Positions 46,301 through 58,960 of a stretch of 64,000 nucleotides of DNA are shown piece by piece. This stretch comes from Asterochloris sp. CNOR1. Taxonomy: Eukaryota > Chlorophyta > Trebouxiophyceae > Trebouxiales > Trebouxiaceae. The stretch's first letter is position 1. Each line of letters begins with the position of its first letter. Location of the stretch: positions 1,426,001-1,490,000 of the forward strand of contig OZ017753.1 in the NCBI GenBank assembly GCA_963969365.1. The letters are read 5' to 3'. The position numbers and the translations under genes are program-made. A model generated the notes under the pieces. The model did no database searches. It had not been told where the DNA came from and saw only the letters and a program-made list of their open reading frames with translations.

Positions 46301-49300
46301 CATGCAGACCATCTCACTGGCATCAGGTCAGGCAGTGGCTGCAGACTTGCTCATGCAATGCATGCCAGCAGCTCCTGGCGAGGCAGCATCAGGTGCTCTG
46401 CACTGCATGCCAGCAACGGCGGGCAGGTTAGGCAACTACATGCAAATGAAGTCAGCCAGGCAGTGGCATTCACAGTTTGTACCTGCTGTCCAGGATGGCC
46501 TGAATGTCTGCCTGCATCTGCCGCAACTGCTGCTGGCGCCTTGTGACGTCTGCCTGCACACACATCGCAGAAGGCAGGTGAAGCTTGAGACACCTCGATG
46601 CAGGATGCAGCATCGAGCTTGGAGCTGAATGCGGCTTCCCAGCCCCAAGCTGGTGCTGACTCCTGCCCCAGCCAGGCATGAGCGCACTGCATTTGGGCTC
46701 CCAGCAGTGTGCTGCTCTGAGGGTGCTGGCAGGCCCACAGCTGCCACGCCTGGCAGACCTCAATACCTGTGGCCCCTGGACGCACACCCAGCAATGAGGC
46801 GCATGTGACCTTCAATCGTGTATAGCTTTCACTGTTCAGAGTGGCAGGCGGCTGCAGCCAAGAGACTGGAGTACAATATGAAGTACATCACTTTAAGCAG
46901 CTCTTGGGCAGCCACCGTGAGTCTTGCAGCCACGCAGACAAGCCCATTCTTTCAGGCAGGCTCATACAGCCACTTAGCTTCAAGCTGGCTGCTGATGGGT
47001 ACAAAGGTGTTTTGTGTCAGAACATTGGCTGCAGCGCAGGTTGCCTACCTCACTGGCAACCTCACTGTCTAGTACCTCCTGGGCAGCCCTCAGGCGCTTG
47101 TGCTTCTGGTCTCTATCCCGCGGGAGGGCCTCTTGCACTGCAAACTGCAGCTGTGACAGCTCCTCCTGAGCCTGCGGGCAATGAAAGCAGCGAACACTCA
47201 GGCCTGCTTTTACGATCACACAACAGCACGCCTCCCATGCCAGGGAGACTCCTCAAGCCTTTGCCGCCCATATTACAGCTGGCAGGGCAAGGGGTCCACA
47301 GTGTCATCAGGCTGACATATGCAGCTGCTGCCCCATCAGAGAGTCCTCTGTTCGGTGTGGGTTCTTGTGGGGCTGCTGAAACATGAACAGCAGTGCTCAA
47401 GCAGCACGAGGGTGCAGCTTGGCTAGGGGCCTCCGCACGACTGGGAGTCATTGGTCATATGCGGCCGTAGGTGGTTGCTGAGACTGTGACTGCACTGGCC
47501 AAGCAGCAAGAAGGGGCCCAGACAATGACCTGCCCCCGCAGCGCCTCTGTTGAGCGCAACTGCTGATGTGGCTGCTGAATATTGATTGCGTCGGTCAGGC
47601 AGAAGAGGTTGCCCACAGCAACGTGCGGCCAGGGTGGCAGACCATCTCCCAGACTGGCAAAGCTTGACCTGCAGAACTGCATCAGGCAGTCACCTGCTCC
47701 AGCAGCTTGGAGGGCGTGCCGTCCAGGGCTGTCAGGCGGACCTCTCGTAGGTGCGCCATGGCCCGCGTCTGCTGCACCTCTGCGGCTGCCAGCTGAGCCA
47801 CCTGCTGCGCATGCTGCTGGTCCAGCAGGGCTGCCTGCTCCTGCTGCTTGCGCAGCTCCGAGCACGCTGCCTGCAGGGGGCAGGCACGCTGGAGATGCTG
47901 GCCTGCGAAATTATGGCTCAAAAGTGGTGCCTGTGGGCCATAGAGACCGCTTGTTCAGGCTTCCCATGCCAGGCGCATGCACGAGTAGTAGCAGGTGCAG
48001 ACAGGCTACTTAAGTAGGCTACTCCTGCTGTTGATGCAGGCTGCAGCAGGTTACCTGCAGAACAGGAAGCTAAAGCGTGCTGTGGGCTCTATGTATGTGC
48101 AGGTTGCAGCTCACAGCCTGCAACACAGGTGCAGCATCACCACCCAGTCAAGGCTGTTGCTGCAAGGCTGCCTGCTCCTGCCTGCGCAGGCTGGTGTGGG
48201 CTGCATGCAGACGAGGCGCACCTGAAGCAGGCACTTGCATAGGCAGCTGGACTGGGCAGCACATTACATGATCAGGCCTGAGCACGCCACCTGCAGGCTT
48301 GAGCCTCTTGAGCATTTCTCTGTTTGCGCATATGAGCCGCCTGCTGTTGTGACCGTGTTGTTGGCAACAAGGACAAGAACAAAGGACTTTGCTGAACCAC
48401 AAGCAACGTGCTGCAGGCAGCATCAGGTACGATTGAGTCTGTGCTGAAGCTGAGGCTGCACAGCTGCAGCTTCTTCTGGCTGCCCCTCGCAGTGGCAACG
48501 CTGGCTCTCCTCAGGAACTCTGTCCACCTGCTCACCAACAGCTCAGTGGCCTTTGGAACCTGCTGGGCCTTGGCCCTGGCCTTGGCGGTCCTCTCTTGCA
48601 GCCTCTCCTGCTGCTCCCCCAGCTGCTGCAGCTGAGCCTTCAGCGAGGTTGGGTCCTGCAGGCACGCTGAGCAGGCAGATTCAGTACCCAGCCTGCCCTC
48701 ATTCATGCTTGCCCTCCCTCGAGCAAAAATGCAACCAGGCAGGACCTGAGACGCACATGACTTGTGAAGAGGCACTGCACAGGAGCCATGCTGTCATCAT
48801 GCAGCCTGCTGGCAGCCATCAAGTGTGACCTTTTGCTGTTTGGATGCAGATAGGCTCCCTGCATGAGCAGCCACGCTCTGAATGTGCTGGCAGGCAGACA
48901 CATTGGGGGCGGTCCGCACACACTGACCCAAGACAGGGGGCCACAGCAAACAGGGCAAGCACACCTGGTGCTCCTCCCTGAGGACCTCCATGGCCTGGTG
49001 CAGCTGCACAAAGTGCCTCTGCTGGGCCTCAATCTCTAGCTGCATCTCCTCCACATCCTCATGCAGCAGCAGCTCTGGGGGCAGCTGCAGATTGTGTGGG
49101 CACGGTCAGTGTTTTGCTTGATCAGGGTGACAGCAGCTTTGGGGGCAGCTGCACTTTGTGTTATAGATGATCTGAGAGTAGCTGCATGGATGCTGGTGTC
49201 TGCACAACTTTATGAGTCTGGGTCAGCTGTGCTGTGGGCTGGCATGGGCGCTTTGCCCTTTGGGAAATTGCGGGTGCAGCGCCGGTGCAAGAACAGCTGG

Positions 49301-50273
49301 TGACCCAGTCATTGAGAACAGCAGAGATGCTCTGCCTGATTTGTTGGCCTGAGGAGATGCTGCAAAGCGTATACCAAGCTGCTCAGCATGGATGCAGCAG
49401 AGGGTGTGGCAATGCAGATGCAGCCCCACCCCGGCATGAGCCGGCTGCAGCAGTTTGTCTTTTGAGCCTCAGTGTTTGCAGCACCCACCTCCAGCCCAGA
49501 GAGGTAGAACCCAATGTGCGCCCGCTTCTGCAAGACCTGGTCCTGCTGCTGGTCCTGCTCAAAGATCCAGCTGAGGACTTCCAGTATGGTGTCCCTGTCG
49601 CCCTGATACAGCAGCTCCCTGCAGACGCACACAATTTGCAGACGCAGCCAGATGTAGCCCTGCAGACTGCAACCAAGCAAGTGGGCAGAAACAGCTGGGT
49701 GCATTAGCAGCAGCCCACCAAACCTAGGCATGTGTGGGGCAGGTGGACCCGACCCCTGAGAATATACAATTCAGTGAGGTGCATTCAAGGTCAGCAGCCA
49801 CTGGGCCTCGCACAACCAATGGTTGAGGACTGTGCACCAAACAGTGAGGGTGAACGTAGGCCACTCCACTGGTGCAGGTGCTGCTGATGTGCTCACGGTG
49901 TGGGCAGCTGCGGGTATTTGACAGCTCGCAGGAAGGACAGGATGCGAGCCACTGTCTGCTCCACCAGCTCTTGCCCTCCATCCTGGGCCTGCAGTCATGG
50001 GAAGCAGTAGCAGACCGTTTCTGAAGGGCATGTAGGCATGCAAGCTGTGGCGCCTACCTTGTGCAGGGAGCTAAAGGTGGAGACAACGGTGTCAAGGATC
50101 TGGATGAGGGCATGAGGAGGCTTCTCACTGCAGCAGGGCATTGCTCCCTTTGTGCTGGCATGCAAACTTGTGGGCATGAGCCAAGTCTTTTCACACCTGA
50201 GGGTGACTGCTGTCAGATCAAAGTTGTAGGGTGGTGCGTTCAGTGCATTCAACACATGGTGCAGTTCTGCCAT
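43331..50273 (-). CDS. IFT81: IFT81, intraflagellar transport complex B subunit
   Basis: About 15 exons on minus. The N-terminal calponin-homology domain, which binds tubulin, reads MAELHHVLNALNAPPYNF, HALIQILDTVVSTFSSL, ELVEQTVARILSFLRAVKY and DTILEVLSWIFEQDQ with KRAHIGFYLSGLE, matching the IFT81 pattern. Long coiled-coil exons follow: EEMQLEIEAQQRHFVQL; LKAQLQQLGEQQERLQ; QQTRAMAHLREVRLTALDG; VTRRQQQLRQMQADIQAI; YKAAKAELAEIESELLVL; INQDKGATLEQISRTVQ; AEKKKAYEMAMVGSSNRTA. The last exon has LQQLEQRQKVLRDHQRTL and ends GTANVMTL. IFT81 pairs with IFT74 and carries tubulin into growing cilia. Some internal junctions (48.4-48.6 kb, 46.1-46.5 kb) are approximate. The start codon lies 55 bp from the divergent selenoprotein T start. 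Confidence 0.88.
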
Positions 50274-50328
50274 GGCTTAGTTTTTGGCGTTGAACAAAGT
50301 CAACCTTCGTCAGCTGGCAACATCCGCC
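50274..50328. promoter_or_regulatory. 55-bp divergent promoter, IFT81 and SelT
   Basis: Only 55 bp separate the two start codons. Both 5' UTRs must be very short or overlap, and core promoter elements may lie inside the opposite gene. No element is identified by eye. Confidence 0.45.
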
Positions 50329-51726
50329 ATGAACACCCAACAGCTCTGGGTTATAGCTGCCTTGAGTATCCTAGCTTTTGTGATCGCTGGTGACTTCAGA
50401 AGTATTTTCATGGGGGAGGTGAGCTTGCCGGGCATCATTCTGCATGGTGTGAGCTTGCAGGTGCAGTCCTGAGTCACAGAGGTTGCTTCTCAACGTTTTT
50501 GGAGAGTCTATGCAGGCAGGAAGCCCAACAGCAGATCCCAAGCCAGGGTTGGAAGCGCTGACTTCTCCCAACAAAGTCTACATTGCCTTTTGCACATCAT
50601 GATCCATGCGGTATGTATAGCAACAGGGCCTGCCTGCATCAACGAGGGCTGCCATGACGTGTAATGCATGTCTTGGCCTGCCATCATCTTGCCCGCATGC
50701 TGCAGGGGCGCTTTTGTTCAAGTACAGAGCGCCTTGCAGCAGACCTTCCCAGGCTTGGAAGTAGAGGGAGGAACATACCCAATCCCTGCAGCCAAGGTGC
50801 TGACCAGCTGCACGCAGCACGCAACATCCACTCTCATGCAGCTGAGAGGCCCAGCGATCTTGCACTTCGTCTTAGAGCTGGCAACATGGTGGCCATACGT
50901 GGCGTCAGTCTTGAAGACATTGCTGGCACGTGCACTGCCTTTCAAAGGTGGCCAACAATGTGTTTCCTGCTGCAGGCCCTAGGAGCACGTGCTGTTCAGA
51001 TCCTGCAGTATATCCTGATGGCTGTGGTCATGTTTGGCGACCACATTTTCCCCGTGCTGGGAGTACAACCCCCGGCGCTGTACCAACAGGTCAAGGACAA
51101 GAAGTTTGGCGTCATCATGGGAGCTTGGCTTATAGGTGCGGGCCCTTGTGCTCCCGCTGATTTGTCGACTTTGTCCCTGTGTAGAGGCCTGGCCACTTCT
51201 TACCGTCTCTTGAGCGATATTGCACCCCAAAACCTGGTGTCATGATTTCCCTGCATGCTATCCTTCCCAAGGTAGCCCTGCTGCTTGGCTGAGCCCCTCT
51301 GGCTGTTGGGGGCAATGTCAACATGGGCTTTGTCTGAAGCAGCATGCATGACGGCAAGCTCATCACAGCAAGCAGGCTGCACTGCATCACAACAGCACCA
51401 TTTGTGTGGTGCAGGCAACATGCTGAACAATAGTCTGAAGTCAACTGGCGCCTTCGAGGTGTACTACAATGGGCAGCAGGTGTGGGACACTGCTCGTCTC
51501 ACGAGTTCGCCAGAAGCTTGGCCTTGCACCTTCTGTGAGCCTACCTGTTGCCTTTAGCTGGCAGATTGTGCCCCTGCATGGTGCTTTGCACTGCTGGCCA
51601 TTCCCAACTGTAGGCTTCTGTGTCGGTTGCGTGCAGGTCTTCTCCAAGCTTGCAGCAGATCGCTTCCCCACCCTGCCAGAGGTCATACATGCTGTTGAGG
51701 CTCTCATGCCTGGCCGTCGAGCATGA
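50329..51726 (+). CDS. SELENOT: Selenoprotein T with in-frame UGA (Sec)
   Basis: Six exons. Exon 1 (50329-50418) encodes a hydrophobic ER signal/anchor, LWVIAALSILAFVIAGDF. Exon 2 (50516-50610) ends VYIAFCTS-UGA-SMR, with the UGA at 50600-50602. Read as selenocysteine, this makes the CxxU redox motif of the SelT thioredoxin-like fold. Exon 3 restores the frame (GAFVQVQSALQQTFPGLEV). Later exons carry the SelT membrane segment (ILQYILMAVVMFGDHIF; FGVIMGAWLIGNML), STGAFEVYYNG and the end FPTLPEVIHAVEALMPGRRA. SelT is an ER-membrane oxidoreductase. A well-formed SECIS lies 68 nt after the stop, supporting recoding rather than a nonsense mutation. Standard gene finders would truncate this gene at 50602 or split it in two. 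Confidence 0.9.
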
Positions 51727-51793
51727 GATTCATGTCTGGCAGGCTGGACATTCAGCAAGCACAGGATGCAGATGGAGGGCAAGTGCGCTTTTT

Positions 51794-51858
51794 CCTGAAC
51801 AATGATCACTCGCCCTGAAAGCAGATCACGCTCTGCTGGGGCAGTGGGAACCCTCAGG
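51794..51858 (+). promoter_or_regulatory. SECIS element (type 2)
   Basis: A stem-loop in the SelT 3' UTR. Helix I pairs CCTGA (51794-51798) with TCAGG (51854-51858). The non-Watson-Crick core is ATGA (51802-51805) facing GGA (51847-51849). Helix II pairs CACTCGCCCTG (51807-51817) with CTGGGGCAGTG (51836-51846) with three mismatches. An unpaired AAA (51818-51820) follows at the apical bulge, then a mini-helix GCAG/CTGC (51821-51824 with 51833-51836) closes a loop. The core-to-AA distance of about 12 bp is the SECIS hallmark. SBP2 should bind it to allow UGA decoding. Confidence 0.85.
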
Positions 51859-52112
51859 CACCTGACACAAGCCTCTGTCTGAATCTATGTTGCTTTTAGA
51901 CTGATGAGAAGAGGATTGAGAGGCTCTTGTGTGGGGACATGCCTACCACGCTGCCCTAACCTGCAGGCAATTTGGCATGGCTTTCATGTACTGTGCGGAT
52001 GAGTGCTGCGCAGGGTACGTTCATTCTCCAGGTCAAGACAAGGGACAAGTTGAGCACCAGTGAGACCTGCGAGCTCTAGGGTGGCCCTGTTCTGACGCTC
52101 CATGTCATAAAC

Positions 52113-52984
52113 TCAGACAGGAATGCTGAGTGAGAGCTGCTTGATCTCGCTCAGCGCAGCGCGCAGCTGCTTGATCTCGCTCAGCGCAGCGCGCAACTGC
52201 TTGACCTCCTGCCGCCCGGCAGCCAGCTGCTGCAGGGTCAGAGTGACAACCTCGGCCTCTGTCTCCCCAACGGCAGCTTGCAGGCGCTGCAAGCTCCCCC
52301 CTGCTGTGCAGTATGCCTGGCTGCCGGGCTTGCTGCTTCTTCAGGGAGGCTGTTGTCACTGAGGTGCGGTCCTGCTGTGCTTGCAGCTCGGCCAGCTGAT
52401 GCTGTGCAGGGTCCAGACCTGAATCCCTCACCTCCCTGTAACAGCTGGGCTGTGACTAGTGTCTCGCACTGGCGTCTGTCGTAGGCTGCCTGGCCAGCTG
52501 GGCCCCTCCATGCGCTGGGCAGTGCTGTGGGCTTGGTGAGCAGCGCTGCAAGCCTCCGACATGCTGACAGCCAGCAGCGGGTGGATCACCCGGGTCCGTC
52601 AGCACTTGTTGCGGGGCTGCTTGACAGGAGGGGGACATTACCCTTGGAGGGCACTGAGGAGCGCATAGTGGTGGGCAGCATGCAGCCTTGTCGCTTGACA
52701 AGTGTGCCATGATATACAGGAGCACTGCAGAGCCGTCGAAGACCCAGAGTGTCCTCAGAACGCAGAGTCGCATGCCAGCATGGCCTACTTGTGCAGGTCT
52801 CGACCGCGTCAGCAAGGCTACAGCAAACACAGCCAGACTTGGCATGGGTCACGCAGGCATCACCGCTTGCCAGCAGCCTGTGTGTCATCTGCAGCACTCT
52901 CAGGCTCTGCATGCTAAGCTGCTGTTGCTGTGACCCCACTGTTACCTCGGCCTGTCGCTTAGTCACGCTGTCAGACAGTGCCAT
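52113..52984 (-). CDS. Coiled-coil protein with a frame break
   Basis: Exon 1 (52984-52946) is MALSDSVTKRQAE. Later minus-strand pieces read AAYDRRQCETLVTAQLLQ, then (after a GGTGAG donor and an in-phase acceptor) LDPAQHQLAELQAQQDRTS with SLKKQQARQ. A final part reads LQRLQAAVGETEAEVVTL, RQEVKQLRAALSEIKQL and ends LSIPV. The last two parts lie in frames one base apart, with no plausible intron between them; the shift falls at a run of six G (52298-52303). A sequencing error, a programmed shift or a mutation could explain it. A 30-bp direct repeat gives QLRAALSEIK twice. The heptad pattern indicates a coiled coil; the family is not recognised. Confidence 0.45.
52137..52197. repeat. 30-bp tandem repeat, two copies
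   Basis: The unit GCTGCTTGATCTCGCTCAGC plus GCAGCGCGCA occurs twice in a row, the second copy with one change. It encodes a ten-residue coiled-coil unit on the minus strand and so changes the length of the coil by whole turns. Confidence 0.85.
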
Positions 52985-53682
52985 TCTCAATCCTGCAGGA
53001 AGAGAGGATGTTTGACTGCAGAGTGTGCAACACCCAGGATGCAGGCAGCCCCTGAATATAGATGCGATATCCCTGTTGGCAACAGATCAGGCGGAGAACC
53101 CTGTATTCATGCCAGATGATAGAGCGAGACAGGCCAAGGTACAGCCCGCTCAGCTTGTGCCTGAAACCTGAAGTGATGAATGGAGATGCAGCCAGGTCGA
53201 TGTGCTGCGTGCATGGCAGATATATCGATGGGGTGTATAGCACTGGGGTGTATAGCACTGCTTTGTACAGCAAAGTCCACCTGATCTGCCTGTGGACGAC
53301 TTCTTCATGTACAGCCCTCCAGAACATGCAAGTGGAGAGGCAGCAGCAGCAGGCAAAATGCAGTCTTGCTCAGTATCTGCATCAGCCCAGAGAAGCAGCT
53401 GTTGCTGGCTCATAGGCCACACCTGGGTGAGCTGCATGTTGATTAATGACATTGAGATCAAGCTCAGCTGATACTGACAGTGCAGCACCTCAGGGCCAGA
53501 GGCCCAGCCGTCCTCTCCAAAAATCAGACGTTTGCAGGGAGCTCAGGACAGCATTCAGGTGGACCTGGTCAAGAAGAAATGAGTGGCCTAAACTCTGACC
53601 TACAAACTGGTTCTTTTGCATTCAACCAGAACCTAGGCCCTGGGATCTGTAAGCTGGATGTTCTGACCGTGGAGGACCGAAC
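52985..53682. other. Spacer, divergent coiled-coil and small basic gene
   Basis: Contains a doubled 15-bp unit (GGGGTGTATAGCACT) near 53229-53259. A plus frame at about 53520-53680 ends just before the downstream start codon. No gene is supported. Confidence 0.35.
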
Positions 53683-55175
53683 ATGAACTTCTTGAAAAGC
53701 ATCAAAAATTTCTTCACTGGCGAGGTGAACCACATGGAGCCAGTCCTGCTGTGACCGATGGAAGCATGCAATAAGCATGTGAAAGCAGATTGTCGACTTT
53801 GAGTGCATGGCTAATTGCTGCTGAATGTGCCAAGCCCCTGCATCGTGTGCCCATCTGCCAGGGTGACATGAGCTGGGCAGCCTCGATGAGATGCCTTAGC
53901 CTTTGCATGTGGCATGTCAGCAGCATGCATCTGCCTGTAGTGGCTCAAGTCCACAACCACATTATGCACAGCCTCTGCCTGACGTCTCAAAAGCCCCACC
54001 TGCCTGGACCGAGGTGCCACTGCGGTGATGTTGAGCTCTCAAGAGAGCAGCAGAGTCACTGAATATCATGATTGAGGAGCAATGGGAGAGCTCTCCAGTG
54101 GTAGCTTGCCCGCATAACATCAGCACTGAGGATGTCTGCTGCAAATGAGAAGAGAACAGTAGCAGGAGGGGTACAGCACAGTCGGCCACTGAGTGCTCAT
54201 GGTGGCTGCATGCCCGTGCCTATCTGTTGCAGGCTGATGAAGGAGAACCTGCAGAGGGAGAAATCTTCCTGCAAACTATGTTTCTATCATTGCTGTCAGC
54301 ATCATGGAAAGCCAATGTCAATGCCAAAACATTTGTGTGACAGGGCACTCAAGCCTTGGTAAATGCTGTAGGTTGAGGATGAAGAGGAGGAGCAGGAGCA
54401 GCCCCCGTCATCAGCTGGGCCCAGCACCCAGGCGCGCAACACTCGGGGTATTAAGCGCGGGCGGGCAGTGCACCAGGCCCAGATAACCGTGCCGCGGCGC
54501 CCGCTGCTGGAGAATGCTGGTTATGGGAGCAGCGGAGGCGTGCAGGTCAGTGGGGCAAAGCTGTTGACCTGCCTGCCAACAACGTCAAGCTTTCTGTACA
54601 AAACATCTGAAGGCCAGTGAGTCCTGAGGCTTCACAGTGCGCAACGGTGATCTCCCACTGCATCTCTGTCCAAGAGCCAGAGACTGGCTCATGTAAGGCC
54701 CCCTTAAGGGCTGGACTGATTTGTCAATGTGTTTCATTGCCTGCCAGGGCCTGAGGTGGTTCTTAGAGTGTCTGAAAAGAGATAAGGACGACGATGTGGC
54801 GTTGGAGTTCTTGAAAGAAACACAATCAGGGAAGGAGCCAGTGAGGACACGGATCCAAAAGGTCAGCCCAACTTTCCACAGTGATGCTGGCTGCTTCAAT
54901 GTGCACAGAAGCTGTCGCCTGGCTGCTCTTCAATGGCAGGGGCTTTGACTATTGCATAGAGGCTGATGTCTGAACAGTGCTCAGCTGCAGGAGGAGTAAG
55001 CTGCTGCCGCCTGAATGCTAACAACTGGCATGCAATAGGCTACTGCCGCTTGACTACTGTTCAGCGGCAGGGGGTGCATGATGCTTTGCAGGTGCAGCAG
55101 CGGCATCTGCGGCCCCTGCTGCCCTCAGATATGGTGGTCATCAATGGAGAGGTCCTTGTGCTGCCCAGACAATAG
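53683..55175 (+). CDS. Small basic protein of unknown function
   Basis: Exon 1 (53683-53724) is MNFLKSIKNFFTGE, an amphipathic basic helix. A candidate exon near 54232 reads ADEGEPAEGEIFLQ. The next (about 54371-54546) is acidic then basic: VEDEEEEQEQPPSS and NTRGIKRGRAVHQAQITVPRRP, ending GYGSSGGVQ. Then come GLRWFLECLKRDKDDDVALE and FLKETQSGKEPVRTR (54749-54861), and last QQRHLRPLLPSDMVVINGE with VLVLPRQ-stop (55173-55175). The three last exons join in phase; the second is less sure. The WFLECLKRDKDDDVALEFL helix looks like a conserved module, but I cannot name it. Its place near IFT81 and TGS1 says nothing firm about its role. The stop is 86 bp from the convergent TGS1 stop. Confidence 0.55.
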
Positions 55176-55261
55176 CTATTGCCATCAGTATGCAACAAGA
55201 TTCTGATTTTTGTCATTTCATGAAATGCCTCGTGTACTGTGCTTTGCTGCAATCGCTTCTA

Positions 55262-58861
<3,600 letters not shown>

Positions 58862-58960
58862 GCTCCCAATGATCTGGCCACCTCCCTTTGACCTACTCAG
58901 CCAATGCTGTGCACTCCATTTACGTCTCTCATCTCCTGACCCTAGTGGTGCCGAACACGT
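58862..58960. promoter_or_regulatory. 99-bp divergent promoter region
   Basis: Separates the TGS1 start (minus) from the start of the unknown gene (plus). It depends on both start calls. No element is recognised. Confidence 0.35.

Noticed and set aside
43331-50273. SMC-like or kinetochore coiled-coil protein
   Set aside because: No ATPase or hinge motifs; the N-terminal CH-type domain and overall order match IFT81.
50329-50602. SelT read as a truncated pseudogene ending at the TGA
   Set aside because: The frame continues with good SelT conservation, the TGA falls exactly at the U of CxxU, and a SECIS follows the true stop.
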